From NCBI RefSeq assembly GCF_014490035.1, contig NZ_CP061008.1:2170001-2234000 (forward strand): a stretch of 64,000 nt of DNA. Reading direction: 5' to 3'. This DNA is from Achromobacter xylosoxidans. GTDB lineage: Bacteria > Pseudomonadota > Gammaproteobacteria > Burkholderiales > Burkholderiaceae_B. Shown piece by piece: positions 53,142-62,828 of this stretch; positions within the stretch are counted from its first letter, which is position 1; each line of letters starts with the position of its first letter. The translations under genes and the position numbers were made by a program. A model generated the notes under the pieces. That model had not been told where the DNA came from and ran no database searches. It saw only the letters and a program-made list of their open reading frames with translations.

Positions 53142-54710
53142 ATGAGCGATGTACAGAACGTGCTGTTCATCATGGCCGACCAGTTGCGGGCGGACCACCT
53201 GAGCTGTTATGGCCATCCCTACCTGCAGACGCCCAGCCTGGATGCACTGGCGGCGCACGGCGTGCGCTTTGACCGCGCCTTCGTGAACTCGGGCGTGTGC
53301 GGACCTTCGCGCATGAGCTACTACACCGGCCGCTATCCCTCCAGCCATGGCGCCACCTGGAACCGCGTGCCGCTGTCGGTCAACGAAATCACGCTGGGCG
53401 AATACCTGGCGGGGCAGGGCCGCGAACTGGCGCTGGCCGGCAAGACCCACATCATCCCCGACAAGGCCGGCATGGAGCGGCTGTCGATCGATGGTTCCTC
53501 GGAGCTGGGCGCGCTGCTAGGACGCGGCGGCTTCACCGAACTGGACCGCTACGACGGCCACCACACGCCGGGCGACGAAAGCGGCTATCCCGCCTTTCTT
53601 CGGCGCCACGGCTACGACAGCGCAGACCCCTGGACCGATTACGTGATCGCCGCGGTGGACGCAGCGGGCCAGGCGGTCAGCGGCTGGAACATGCGCAATG
53701 CGCACTTGCCCGCGCGCGTGGCCGAGCCGCATTCCGAGACCGCCTACATGACGGACCAGGCGCTGGATTTCATGAAGCGGCGCGGCAGCCAGCCCTGGGT
53801 GCTGCACCTGAGCTATGTGAAGCCGCATTGGCCCTACATGGCGCCGGATCCCTACCACAAGCGCTACACCCCGGACCAATGCCTGCCGGTGCGGCGCAAC
53901 CGGGAAGAACTGGAGAACGCGCATCCGGTGGTGGCGGCCTACCGGCAGCACGAAGAGAGCGTCAGCTTTTCCTCGGACGAGTGCGTGCGCGTGGTGCGCC
54001 CGGCCTACCAGGGCCTGATCCGGCAACTGGACGATCATCTGGGCCGGCTGTTCGACTACATGGAAGGCGCGGGCCTGATGAAGAACACGCTCATCGTGTT
54101 CACCGCGGACCACGGCGATTTCCTTGGCGACCATTGGCTGGGCGAAAAGGAACTGTTCTACGACACTGTGCAGCGCGTACCCTTCATCGTCATGGACCCG
54201 TCGGCCGCGGCCGACGCCACGCGCGGCCGCGCGCTGGACGACATGGTGGAAAGCGTGGACCTGGCGCCCACGGTGCTGCGCGCGCTGGGCAAGTCCGGTC
54301 CCGGCCATCGGCTGGAGGGCCGCGAATTGCAGGCCTTGCTGCACGGCCGCGATGCCGCCACGCCCTGGCGCGATTGCGTGTACTCGGAGCTGGACTACAG
54401 CTTCCGCCAGGCTCGCCTGTTGTGCGGCAAGACGCCGCAGAACGCGCGCGCGTGGTCGGTGCGCACGGACCGCTGGCGCTACGTGTACTGGCTGGACGAG
54501 CGCGAGCAGCTCTTCGACCTGCACGCCGATCCCGAGGAGTTCCAGGACCTGGGCGCAAGCAGCGCGCATGCGCAAACGCGCCAGGCGCTGCGCCAGCGGC
54601 TGCTGGAATGGATGCTGCGCGGCAAGCGCCGCACCACCATCAGCGACGAGGCCGTGGAGAAGGGGACCAACGCCCACAAGCGGGCAGGAGTGTATTTCGG
54701 GCAGTGGTAG
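53142..54710 (+). CDS. Type I sulfatase / phosphonate monoester hydrolase-like enzyme
   Basis: 522 residues from ATG 53142, with AGGAGG 5 nt before it. Alkaline-phosphatase superfamily: NVLFIMADQLRADHLSCYG (metal Asp), the formylglycine signature C53-G-P-S-R, YVKPHWPYMAPDPYHKRY, IVFTADHGDFLGDHW (Asp/His metal ligands) and late KRRT. C-x-P-S-R needs conversion of Cys53 to formylglycine. Length and the order of blocks resemble, from memory, phosphonate monoesterases of Rhizobium and Burkholderia. No signal, so cytoplasmic. Operon with a Bug receptor, divergent MarR. Confidence 0.88.
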   Translation: MSDVQNVLFIMADQLRADHLSCYGHPYLQTPSLDALAAHGVRFDRAFVNSGVCGPSRMSYYTGRYPSSHGATWNRVPLSVNEITLGEYLAGQGRELALAGKTHIIPDKAGMERLSIDGSSELGALLGRGGFTELDRYDGHHTPGDESGYPAFLRRHGYDSADPWTDYVIAAVDAAGQAVSGWNMRNAHLPARVAEPHSETAYMTDQALDFMKRRGSQPWVLHLSYVKPHWPYMAPDPYHKRYTPDQCLPVRRNREELENAHPVVAAYRQHEESVSFSSDECVRVVRPAYQGLIRQLDDHLGRLFDYMEGAGLMKNTLIVFTADHGDFLGDHWLGEKELFYDTVQRVPFIVMDPSAAADATRGRALDDMVESVDLAPTVLRALGKSGPGHRLEGRELQALLHGRDAATPWRDCVYSELDYSFRQARLLCGKTPQNARAWSVRTDRWRYVYWLDEREQLFDLHADPEEFQDLGASSAHAQTRQALRQRLLEWMLRGKRRTTISDEAVEKGTNAHKRAGVYFGQW

Positions 54711-54726
54711 CTGGACCCGGAGACAG

Positions 54727-54757
54727 CCGCCGGCCCGCGTCCGCTGCGGGCCGGCGG
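54727..54757. terminator. GC-rich hairpin between sulfatase and fadD
   Basis: CCGCCGGCCCGC (54727-54738) pairs perfectly with GCGGGCCGGCGG (54746-54757) around a 7-nt loop. No T run; between convergent genes. Confidence 0.55.
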
Positions 54758-54767
54758 ATCTTCAGGC

Positions 54768-56465
54768 TTAACCCGGCTGCCGGGCTTGCGCCTGCGCGGC
54801 TTCCTGCGCCGCCGGTTTCAGCTCGCGGCGCAGGATCTTGCCGACGTTGGTGCGCGGCAGGTCGTCGCGGAACTCGATGTAGCGCGGCACCTTGTAGCCC
54901 GTCAGCTGCTTGCGGCAATGCGCGATCAGGGTCTCGGCGTCCAGCGCCGGGTCCTTGCGGATCACATACAGCTTCACGGCCTCGCCCGAGCGCTCGTCGG
55001 GCACGCCCACCGCCGCCACTTCGCGCACGCCGGGATGCAGGGCGGCCACGTCCTCGACCTCGTTGGGATAGACGTTGAAGCCGGACACCAGGATCATGTC
55101 CTTCTTGCGGTCCACCAGGAACACGTAGCCCTTTTCGTCCACGTAGCCCACGTCTCCGGTACGCAGGAATCCGTCCGCATACAGCACCAGCGCGGTTTCG
55201 TCGGGCCGCTGCCAGTAGCCCTGCGTGACCTGGGGGCCGCGTACGCAGATCTCGCCGGTCTCGCCCACGCCCAGTTCCCGGCCCGCGTCGTCGCGGATGG
55301 AAATGTCGGTGGATGGCACGGGCAGGCCGATCGAGCCGGTGAACTCCTGCACATCCAGCGGATTGATCGTGACCGCGGGCGAGGTCTCGGTCAGGCCATA
55401 GGCCTGCGCCAGCGAGCGGCCGGTGACGGCGCGCCAGCGGTCGGCCACCGAGCGCTGCACCGCCATGCCGCCGCCCATGGTCAGGCGCAGCCGCGAGAAA
55501 TCCAGGCGCGCGAAATCCGGGTTGTTGAGCAAGGCGTTGAACAGCGTATTTACGCCCGTGAAGGCCGAGAACGGTACCTTGCGCATTTCCTTGACCAGCC
55601 CGGGAATGTCGCGCGGGTTGATGATGAGCAGGTTGCTGGCGCCCATCTTCATGAAGGTCAGGCAGTTCGCCGTCAGCGCGAAGATGTGATACAGCGGCAG
55701 CGCCGTCACGATGCATTCCTCGCCTTCGGTCACCAGCGGCCGGACCCAGGCATAGGCCTGGCTCAGGTTGGCGACCAGGTTGCCGTGGGTGAGCATGGCG
55801 GCCTTGGCCACGCCGGTGGTGCCGCCGGTGTATTGCAGGCAGGCCAGGTCGCGCTGGTCCAGCTTCACTTCGTCAAAGGGCGCGCTGCTTCCGGCGCGCA
55901 GCGCAGCACCCAGCCGCAAGGCGCCGGGCAGGGACCACGGGGGCACCATGCGCTTGACGCGGCGGACCACGAAATCCACCAGGCGGCCCTTGAACGGCCC
56001 CAGCAGCTCGCCGATGGACGTCACCACCACCCGTTCTATCGCGGTGCCTTCCAGGGCCTTTTGCACGGTGGCGGCGAAGTTGTCGGCGACCACGATGACG
56101 CGCGCGCCTGAATCGGCCAGCTGGTGCTGGAGTTCATGCGGGGTATAGAGCGGGTTGCAGTTGACCACCACGCAGCCGGCGCGCAAGGCGCCGAACAGGC
56201 ATACGGGGTACTGCAGCAGGTTGGGCATCATGAGCGCGACGCGGTCGCCGGGGCCCAGGCCGTTGGCGTGCAGCCAGGCCGCGAAGTCGCGCGTCAAGCG
56301 GTCGAGCTCGGCATAGCTGAGCGACTTGCCCATGCTGATGTACGAGGTCTTGCCGGCGTAGCGCTCGCAACTGTCGCGCACCACCGATACCAGCGTGGTC
56401 ACGCCGTCCATCTCGATGTCCGCGGGTACGCCCGCGGGATAGCTTTTCTGCCAGATTCGTTCCAT
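54768..56465 (-). CDS. fadD: Long-chain fatty-acid-CoA ligase
   Basis: 565 residues from ATG 56465, the usual FadD length. ANL motifs are complete: LQYTGGTTGVAKAAMLTHGN (~205-224), QAYGLTETSPAV, LRTGDVGYVDEKGYVFLVDRKKDMILVSGFNVYPNEVEDV and the C-terminal LPRTNVGKILRREL. Reaction: activates exogenous long-chain fatty acids with ATP and CoA at the inner membrane, trapping those brought in by FadL. Starts a run of fatty-acid genes on the minus strand. Confidence 0.93.
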   Translation of the reverse strand: MERIWQKSYPAGVPADIEMDGVTTLVSVVRDSCERYAGKTSYISMGKSLSYAELDRLTRDFAAWLHANGLGPGDRVALMMPNLLQYPVCLFGALRAGCVVVNCNPLYTPHELQHQLADSGARVIVVADNFAATVQKALEGTAIERVVVTSIGELLGPFKGRLVDFVVRRVKRMVPPWSLPGALRLGAALRAGSSAPFDEVKLDQRDLACLQYTGGTTGVAKAAMLTHGNLVANLSQAYAWVRPLVTEGEECIVTALPLYHIFALTANCLTFMKMGASNLLIINPRDIPGLVKEMRKVPFSAFTGVNTLFNALLNNPDFARLDFSRLRLTMGGGMAVQRSVADRWRAVTGRSLAQAYGLTETSPAVTINPLDVQEFTGSIGLPVPSTDISIRDDAGRELGVGETGEICVRGPQVTQGYWQRPDETALVLYADGFLRTGDVGYVDEKGYVFLVDRKKDMILVSGFNVYPNEVEDVAALHPGVREVAAVGVPDERSGEAVKLYVIRKDPALDAETLIAHCRKQLTGYKVPRYIEFRDDLPRTNVGKILRRELKPAAQEAAQAQARQPG

Positions 56466-56512
56466 GTGCCGGATTTCCGTGTGGGGCCTGTACAGCAAGA
56501 GAGCCTTGGGCC

Positions 56513-57103
56513 CTAGCCGCCCAGCAGGGCTTTTTTCAGGGAGGCTTGCGCGGGTTTGTCGCCCAGCCAGACCCGCAGCAGGGCGCGCGCAAACGCGGGG
56601 CTGTCGATGCGTCCGCGCAGTTTGCCGTTATCGGTGACCGCGACGCCGCGGGCGTCGAAATCCAGGTCGACCACGTCGCCTTCGCGCACCGCGCCGATTT
56701 CCGCCATCAGGGCGGACAGGCGGGCGGCCGGCGCCTTCAACTCGGCCAGCTCCTGCGCGGACGTATTGTCGCGCAATCCGTCCTGCAGGGCTTCGTCCAG
56801 GCTTTTGCTGTCGACGTTGCGCAGCAGCAAGAGGCGCATGCGGCGCGGTTCGCCGCTATTGACCAGCGCGGCCGCGTCGCCGCTTTGCGCGGCGGTGTAC
56901 AACGCGGCCACGTAGACCTTGACCACGAACTTGGTGCGCACGCCGGCGCCGTTGAGCACCAGGGCGCGGCCGCCTTCCGACAGGCTGTCCGGCACGCGCA
57001 CGCCGGCCACTTCGATGTCGGCGGACTGCGCGGGGGCGCCGGCCAGGCAGGCGGCAAGCATGAGGCTCAGGGCGGCGATTCGCCCTCCGGGGATGCGACG
57101 CAT
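56513..57103 (-). CDS. Chalcone isomerase-fold exported protein
   Basis: 196 residues with a signal (~1-28, AACLAGAPAQSA). CHI-like blocks: VAGVRVPDSLSEGGRALVLNGAGVRTKFVVKVYVAALY, LLLLRNVDSKSLDEALQDGLRDN and DVVDLDFDARGVAVTDNGKLRGRIDSPAFARALLRVWLGDKPAQASLKKALLG. Plant CHI-fold relatives bind fatty acids, and bacterial members are mostly uncharacterised. Position inside a beta-oxidation block suggests periplasmic lipid binding (inference). Its start lies 37 nt inside the end of the DUF4442 gene. Confidence 0.85.
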   Translation of the reverse strand: MRRIPGGRIAALSLMLAACLAGAPAQSADIEVAGVRVPDSLSEGGRALVLNGAGVRTKFVVKVYVAALYTAAQSGDAAALVNSGEPRRMRLLLLRNVDSKSLDEALQDGLRDNTSAQELAELKAPAARLSALMAEIGAVREGDVVDLDFDARGVAVTDNGKLRGRIDSPAFARALLRVWLGDKPAQASLKKALLGG

Positions 57104-57612
57104 GATTCTCCTCCAGTGTTCTTCTGCTTGTAGAACTTCTTGTCTGCGATATAGATCGTGCGTTCCACGACGGCGTAGACCACGCCGTCGCGGTCCTTGA
57201 GTTCCACCGTATAAGTCCGGGTGGTTTCATGGTCGCGCGCGAGGATCGCGCGGATTTCCGCGATCTCGTCGGGCGGGAGCCGGAAGTCCACATACAGCGT
57301 GGCGTACGCCGGCTTGCGGTAGCGTATGGTGGCCGCCTTGTCCCACACGATGTGGTCCGCACCCAGCGCGGACATCAGCATCGTGGGGTGGGCGCCGTCG
57401 GTCACCGCGAACAGCGAGCCGCCGTACATCGAGCCGACGATATTGCGCGTGCGCCGCAGCAGCGGCAGCTTGATGCGGATATGGTGGAAGTCCGCGGACA
57501 CATGCACCACTTTGCCGCCGGTGGCGCGGAACGCCGGATGCAGATTGAAGCCCACCCGCATCAGGCGTGCCCGCCATGTCGGCGACAAGTTCTTGAACCA
57601 ATAGGGCTTCAT
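57067..57612 (-). CDS. DUF4442 hotdog-fold thioesterase-like protein
   Basis: 181 residues from ATG 57612. [33 protein letters not shown] and [57 protein letters not shown] match the DUF4442 branch of hotdog proteins, related to acyl-CoA thioesterases. Exact substrate unknown; no signal, so cytoplasmic. It lies 17 bp after the thiolase stop and overlaps the CHI-like gene, making an apparent operon of thiolase, DUF4442 and CHI. Confidence 0.85.
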   Translation of the reverse strand: MKPYWFKNLSPTWRARLMRVGFNLHPAFRATGGKVVHVSADFHHIRIKLPLLRRTRNIVGSMYGGSLFAVTDGAHPTMLMSALGADHIVWDKAATIRYRKPAYATLYVDFRLPPDEIAEIRAILARDHETTRTYTVELKDRDGVVYAVVERTIYIADKKFYKQKNTGGESCVASPEGESPP

Positions 57613-57629
57613 GTCCCGCGCCGCTCCGC

Positions 57630-58829
57630 CTACATCGCCTCGAACAGGCCGGCCGCGCCCATGCCGGTGCCGATGCACATGGTCACCAGGCCGTACTTGC
57701 CGCCGGTGCGGCGCAGGCCGTGGGTGAGGGTGGCCGTGCGGATCGCGCCCGTGGCGCCCAGCGGGTGGCCCAGCGCGATCGCGCCTCCCAGCGGATTCAC
57801 CTTGGAGGGATCCAGCTTCAGTTCGCGGATCACCGCCAGCGATTGGGCGGCGAACGCCTCGTTCAGTTCGATCCAGTCCAGCGCGTCCTGACCGATGCCG
57901 GCGCGTTGCAGCACCTTGGGGATGGCTGCGACCGGGCCGATGCCCATGACTTCGGGCGGCACGCCGGCCACGGCGAAGCCGGCAAAGCGCGCCAGCGGAC
58001 TCAGATTGAATTCGCGCAGGATGCGGTCGGACACCAGGATCACGGCGGCGGCGCCATCGGACATCTGCGAACTGTTGCCGGCCGTGACGCTGCCGCGCAC
58101 GGCGAATACGGGCTTCAGGCGGGCCAGCGCCTCGGCGCTGCTGTCCGGCCGGGGGCCTTCGTCCGTCTCGACCAGGCGGCGCGCGGTGCGCACCGTGCCG
58201 CTGGCGTCGCCGGGCTGGCGCGACACCGTTTCATAGGGCGTGATCTCGGCGCGGAAGTGGCCGGCGGCGATGGCCGCGCAAGCCTTCTGGTGCGAGGCCA
58301 GGGCGAAGGCGTCCTGGTCCTCGCGCGAGACCTTCCAGCGTTCGGCGACCTTCTCGCCGGTCAGGCCCATGCCGAAGGCCATGCCGATGTTTTCCTGGTG
58401 CTCGAAGATGGCCGGGTTCATCGACACCTTGTTGCCCATGATCTGCGGCATGGCGCTCATGGATTCGGTGCCGGCGCCGATCATGATGTCGGCCTCGCCG
58501 GTGCGGATGCGGGCCGCGGCATCGGCCACTGCCTGCAGGCCGGATGCGCAGAAGCGGTTCACGGTGACACCAGCCACGCTTTGCGGCAGACCGGCGAGCA
58601 ACAGGCCGATGCGGGCCACGTTCATGCCTTGCTCGGCTTCCGGCATGGCGCAGCCGGCGATGACGTCGTCGATGCGCGCGGCGTCCAGGCCCGGGACCTG
58701 CGCCAGCGCGCCATTGAGCGCGGCGGCCAGCATGTCGTCGGGGCGGGTGGTGATGTAGGCGCCGTTGCGCTTGCCTACCGGCAGGCGCGTGGCGGCGACG
58801 ATGTAGGCGTCTTGAATCTGCTTGCTCAT
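57630..58829 (-). CDS. fadA: Acetyl-CoA C-acyltransferase (3-ketoacyl-CoA thiolase)
   Basis: 399 residues from ATG 58829 (AAGGAA upstream). Thiolase motifs: active Cys in [19 protein letters not shown] (~90), [36 protein letters not shown] with the catalytic His, and the terminal [13 protein letters not shown]. Reaction: thiolytic cleavage of 3-ketoacyl-CoA, last step of the beta-oxidation cycle. It lies downstream of the hydroxyacyl-CoA dehydrogenase/hydratase gene, separated by ~140 bp holding a palindromic element. Confidence 0.94.
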   Translation of the reverse strand: MSKQIQDAYIVAATRLPVGKRNGAYITTRPDDMLAAALNGALAQVPGLDAARIDDVIAGCAMPEAEQGMNVARIGLLLAGLPQSVAGVTVNRFCASGLQAVADAAARIRTGEADIMIGAGTESMSAMPQIMGNKVSMNPAIFEHQENIGMAFGMGLTGEKVAERWKVSREDQDAFALASHQKACAAIAAGHFRAEITPYETVSRQPGDASGTVRTARRLVETDEGPRPDSSAEALARLKPVFAVRGSVTAGNSSQMSDGAAAVILVSDRILREFNLSPLARFAGFAVAGVPPEVMGIGPVAAIPKVLQRAGIGQDALDWIELNEAFAAQSLAVIRELKLDPSKVNPLGGAIALGHPLGATGAIRTATLTHGLRRTGGKYGLVTMCIGTGMGAAGLFEAM

Positions 58830-58894
58830 AGTGATTCCTTGTGTGTCCATGGCGCTGGCCGTTGCTGTCCGCTGGCTTGCCCTGTCGGGGCCGC

Positions 58895-58970
58895 GCGGAT
58901 CCGGCTTCGCCGGTCCGCAGTCGGCGCCCCCTTGAAGGGGGAAGCGCCGCAGGCGCTGCGGGGGGTGGGC
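58895..58970. repeat. Palindromic intergenic element with three hairpins
   Basis: Three consecutive hairpins: GCGGA-T-CCGGC / GCCGG-TCCGC (58895-58918), CCCCCTTGAAGGGGG (58927-58941) and AGCGCC-GCA-GGCGCT (58943-58957), then GGGGGGTGGGC. I recall similar CCCCCTTGAAGGGGG...GGCGCT elements between genes in Bordetella and Achromobacter. It fills the gap between fadA and the multifunctional gene. Confidence 0.6.
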
Positions 58971-61361
58971 CTAGTTCCTCAGGGGCTTGCCGGTGTCGAG
59001 GGTGTGGCGGATGCGGGCTTGCGTCTCGGGCGTGCGCAGCAGCGCCACGAACTCCTTGCGCTCCACGGCCAGCAGCCATTCCTCGTCCACCTTGGCGCCG
59101 GTGTCGACCTCGCCGCCGCACAGGGCCACGGCGGCGCTGCGCGCCACGCGGTAGTCGTGCGCGCTGATCATGCCGCCTTCGCGCATGTTGACCAGCACCA
59201 TTTCGAAGTTGGCAATGCCGTTGCGGCCCGCGACCGGAATGTCGCGCAGGCGGGGAGGCGGCGTGTAGCCGGCCTCGGCCGCGGCGCGCGCCTGGCCGAT
59301 GGCGACATACAGCAGCTCGTCCGGATGGAACACGACGATGTCGTGTTCGCGGGCGAAACCCGTGGCGATGGCTTCCAGCGCGCTCTTGGCGACCTGTGCC
59401 GTGGCAATGGTCTGGAACACCGGCTGCAGATAGGGGAAGACCTCGCCCGGCGTGGCGGTCCTGGCGGCCAGCGCGGCGGCGCGGCCGGCGAATTCCTTGC
59501 TGCCGCCACCAGCCGGAATCAGCCCGACGCCGGCCTCGACCAGCCCGACATAGCTTTCCAGCGCCAGCACCCGGTGGGAGGCGTGCATCAGGAATTCGCA
59601 GCCGCCGCCCAGCGCCATGCCCTGCACGGCCGCCACGGTGGGAATCTGCGCGTACTTGAACGACTGCGAGGTGCGCTGGAACTTTTCAACCGTGGCTTCC
59701 AGCATGTCCCATAGTCCCGCGGCGCAGGCCTCGGAAACTTGTTGCAGGTTGGCGCCCACGGCGAAGGGCGCGTCGTGCCAGATGACCAGGCCGTCGTATT
59801 CGCGCTCGGCGCGCGCCACCGCCTGCAGGATGCCGTCGAGCACTTCCGCGCCCAGGGTGTGGTTCTTCGAGGTGACGGACAGGATGGCCACGCCGGCGTC
59901 GATCTGCGGCAGGTTCCACAGGCGTACGCCTTCGTTTTCCCAGATCGTGACGCCGCGCGCGCTGGCGCTTTCGCCGAATACGCGCTCGGGGAACAGCTGG
60001 CGGCGGTACACCGGCAGCGTCGAGCGCGCGCGCAGCTGGCCGGTGCGCGCGGAGTAGGAGCCTTCGGGCGCATGCACGCCGTTGCGGCCGGGCTCCAGCG
60101 CCCATGCCGGCAGCGGCGTGTCGCTCATGGCCTGGCCGGCGGCGATGTCCTCGGCCACCGCGGCGGCGATGGCCTGCCAGCCGGCGGCCTGCCAGGTTTC
60201 GAACGGGCCTTGGGCCCAGCCGAAGCCCCAGCGCATGGCCAGGTCCAGGTCGCGCGCGTTGTCGGCCACGTGTTCGAGCTGCACGGCGCTGTAGTGGAAG
60301 ATGTCGCGGAACAGGCTCCAGAGGAACTGGGCCTGGGGATGGCTGCTTGCGCGCAGCGCGGCGAAGCGCTTGCCCGGGTCGCGCTCCTTGAGCAGGGCGG
60401 CGACTTCGTCGGCCAGCTTGCCCGCGCTGGGCACGTAGTCCTGCGCTTTCAGGTCCAGCACCAGGATTTCGCGGCCTTGCTTGCGGTAGACGCCGGCGCC
60501 GGTCTTCTGCCCCAATGCGCCCTTGGCGATCAGGGCGGAGAGCCACTCGGGCAGCTTGAAGTAGCGGTGCCAGGGGTCGTCCGGCAGATTCTTGTCCATG
60601 GTGCCGACCACGTGGGCCAGCGTGTCTAGGCCGACCACGTCGGCGGTGCGGTAGGTGGCGCTCTTGGGACGGCCGATCTTCGGGCCGGTCAGGGCGTCGA
60701 CCTCATCGAATGCCAGGCCTAGGCGGGCCGTGTGGTGCATGGCCGCCAGGATCGAGAACACGCCGATGCGGTTGGCCACGAAGTTGGGCGTGTCCAGCGC
60801 GCGGATCACGCCCTTGCCCAGGGTCGAGGTCAGCCAGGTTTCAAGCTGGTCCAGCACGACGGGCTGGGTGTGCGAGGTGGCGATGATCTCCACCAGCCGC
60901 ATGTAGCGGGGCGGATTGAAAAAGTGGATGCCGCAGAAACGGTCGCGCAGGCCCGCCGGCAGGGCATTGGCCAGCGCGTCGATCGACAGGCCCGAGGTAT
61001 TGGAGGCGATGATGGCGCCAGGGGCCACGTGCGGCGCGATGCGCTCGTACAGCGCGGTCTTCCAGTCCATGCGTTCGGCGATGGCCTCGATGACCAGGTC
61101 GCAGCCGCGCAGCTGTTCCAGGTCGTCGTCGTAGTTGGCGGGCGTGATGTACGCCAGGCGCGCGGCGCCGGCCAGGGGCGCGGGCTCCAGCTTCTTCAGG
61201 CCGGCGATCGCCTTCTTGACCGTGCCGTTGCGGTCGCCTTCGGCGGCGGCCAGGTCGAACAGCGTGACGGGCACGCCGGCATTGGCCAGATGGGCGGCGA
61301 TCTGCGCGCCCATGACGCCGGCCCCCAGGACGGCGACGTGTTTGACGACGAACTTGCTCAA
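58971..61361 (-). CDS. 3-hydroxyacyl-CoA dehydrogenase / enoyl-CoA hydratase fusion (FadN-type)
   Basis: 796 residues from TTG 61361, chosen because GGAG lies 8 nt upstream and the NAD fold begins directly; no ATG suits. Domain order: N-terminal NAD-binding dehydrogenase (VAVLGAGVMGAQIAAHLANAG, ~8-28), helical 3HCDH domains (RPKSATYRTADVVGLD), then a C-terminal crotonase domain (VAAVQGMALGGGCEFLMHASHR, LVEAGVGLIPAGGG with both catalytic Glu). This order is that of FadN-like proteins, reverse of FadB/FadJ. Catalyses hydration and oxidation steps of beta-oxidation. Upstream of fadA. Confidence 0.92.
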   Translation of the reverse strand: MSKFVVKHVAVLGAGVMGAQIAAHLANAGVPVTLFDLAAAEGDRNGTVKKAIAGLKKLEPAPLAGAARLAYITPANYDDDLEQLRGCDLVIEAIAERMDWKTALYERIAPHVAPGAIIASNTSGLSIDALANALPAGLRDRFCGIHFFNPPRYMRLVEIIATSHTQPVVLDQLETWLTSTLGKGVIRALDTPNFVANRIGVFSILAAMHHTARLGLAFDEVDALTGPKIGRPKSATYRTADVVGLDTLAHVVGTMDKNLPDDPWHRYFKLPEWLSALIAKGALGQKTGAGVYRKQGREILVLDLKAQDYVPSAGKLADEVAALLKERDPGKRFAALRASSHPQAQFLWSLFRDIFHYSAVQLEHVADNARDLDLAMRWGFGWAQGPFETWQAAGWQAIAAAVAEDIAAGQAMSDTPLPAWALEPGRNGVHAPEGSYSARTGQLRARSTLPVYRRQLFPERVFGESASARGVTIWENEGVRLWNLPQIDAGVAILSVTSKNHTLGAEVLDGILQAVARAEREYDGLVIWHDAPFAVGANLQQVSEACAAGLWDMLEATVEKFQRTSQSFKYAQIPTVAAVQGMALGGGCEFLMHASHRVLALESYVGLVEAGVGLIPAGGGSKEFAGRAAALAARTATPGEVFPYLQPVFQTIATAQVAKSALEAIATGFAREHDIVVFHPDELLYVAIGQARAAAEAGYTPPPRLRDIPVAGRNGIANFEMVLVNMREGGMISAHDYRVARSAAVALCGGEVDTGAKVDEEWLLAVERKEFVALLRTPETQARIRHTLDTGKPLRN

Positions 61362-61428
61362 GGCAGTCTCCTGAAAAGAGCGGAAGGCGGGGCCGGCCGG
61401 ACCGGGCCGGGCCGCCATCCGGTGCGGG

Positions 61429-62751
61429 TTAGAAGCGGGACGACAGTTGTACGCCCAGGATGTGGGCATTGCTGTCATAGGTGCCCGCCACGCGGCCCTT
61501 GGTCAGCTGGTTGCCGGACGTGGTGTCGATGTCCGTCTTGCGCAGGTAGAGATAGGTATAGCCTACGTCCAGCGTGGTGTCCTTGGTGGCCTGCCACTGA
61601 ATACCGGTCGAGAGCCAGTAGCGGTCATTGTCCGGCAGCGAGGTCGGACGGTCGGCTTCCTTGTACACGGGCGATTGGTCGAAGGCGACGCCGACTTTCC
61701 ACTTCCAGTTGGGCGCGAACTTGTAGTTGGCGCCCAGGGCGACGCGCCAGCTGTCGCGGAAGTTCAGCGGCAGGTCGTCGTCGCGTGCGCCGACGCCCGA
61801 GTTGCGGATCTTCAGGTCGGGAATGCTGCTCCAGCCCGTCCACGAGATGTCGCCCAGCAGCTCCCAGCGTTCGTTCAGCTGGTGCGCCGCGCTCAGGATC
61901 AGGGTGTCGGGCAGGGTCACGGACGCCTTGGCGTCGAACGACACCGAATTGCCGCGCGGATAGATGCTGGTGATGTCGGTGTCGCCCTTGGCCGTGTGCT
62001 TGATCTGCGAACGGTAGGACAGGCCGATGCGGGTGTCGTCCGTGGGTTGCAGCATGAAGCCCACGTTCCAGCCCCAGGCGTCGCCCTTGAGGTTCAGGTC
62101 GGCGTCGCCGGTGGTGCCCAGGGGCATGCCGGGAACCGGCAGTACGGCCTTCTTCTTGTAGTTGGCGTCGATGTGCTGCCAGTTCACGCCAAAGCCCATG
62201 GAGAACTTTTCGTTGACCTTGTAGGCGATCGAGGGGTTGACGTTGATCGTCTTGATCTCGAATTTGTTGGAGTGGTACTGGCCCACCCAGCCGTCGTCGT
62301 ATTCGGTCATGAGGCCGAACGGGGCGCCTACGCCCAGGCCGATGAACCACTGCTCGTTCAACTGCCAGGAGGCGTACATATTGGGCACCACGCCCAGGTT
62401 GCCGGCGTCGCCGCCGTTGCCGCCGGTCGGACGCGATCCGCCCAGGCCGGTGCCCGGCAGGCCGGGAATGCTGGGATTGCGGCTGTCGCCGTTGTCGGAA
62501 AACTTGAACGACGGCTTGATCAGGTTGACGCCGCCGGACACATTGAAGCCGGGCAGGTAGGTCATGCCGGCCGGGTTGTAATAGATGATGCTGGCGTTCT
62601 CCGGATTCGCCGCAGAGCCTGCATAGGCGTTGCCCAGGCCGCTGGCGTTCTGCTCCAGGAGCTGAAAGCCGGCCGAGTGCGTTGCCGTGGATGCGCCCAG
62701 GCCGACCACGAGGGCCGACAAGGTGCTCAGGGACAATGAACGTCTGCTCAT
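61429..62751 (-). CDS. fadL: FadL/OmpP1/TodX-family outer-membrane transporter
   Basis: 440 residues with GAGGAGG before ATG 62751. Signal (~1-27), then GFQLLEQNASGLGNAYAGSAANPENASIIYYNPAGMTYLPG, the FadL N-terminal hatch and plug including the NPA signature. The 14-strand barrel continues with repeated aromatic girdles and ends in LSSRF with terminal Phe. Role: passage of long-chain fatty acids (or other hydrophobic compounds) across the outer membrane. It starts the run of fadL, dehydrogenase/hydratase, thiolase and fadD genes. Confidence 0.93.
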   Translation of the reverse strand: MSRRSLSLSTLSALVVGLGASTATHSAGFQLLEQNASGLGNAYAGSAANPENASIIYYNPAGMTYLPGFNVSGGVNLIKPSFKFSDNGDSRNPSIPGLPGTGLGGSRPTGGNGGDAGNLGVVPNMYASWQLNEQWFIGLGVGAPFGLMTEYDDGWVGQYHSNKFEIKTINVNPSIAYKVNEKFSMGFGVNWQHIDANYKKKAVLPVPGMPLGTTGDADLNLKGDAWGWNVGFMLQPTDDTRIGLSYRSQIKHTAKGDTDITSIYPRGNSVSFDAKASVTLPDTLILSAAHQLNERWELLGDISWTGWSSIPDLKIRNSGVGARDDDLPLNFRDSWRVALGANYKFAPNWKWKVGVAFDQSPVYKEADRPTSLPDNDRYWLSTGIQWQATKDTTLDVGYTYLYLRKTDIDTTSGNQLTKGRVAGTYDSNAHILGVQLSSRF

Positions 62752-62828
62752 GGTACTGCCTCCTCGTGATGGATAGATGTCTCTATGGCACTGCCGGTCT
62801 TGTCGTTCCGGTTTAGGGTGTACAGGTC

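Noticed and set aside
57720..59714. A 664-codon plus-strand open frame
   Set aside because: Antisense to fadA and the dehydrogenase/hydratase fusion; low-complexity composition, no motif.
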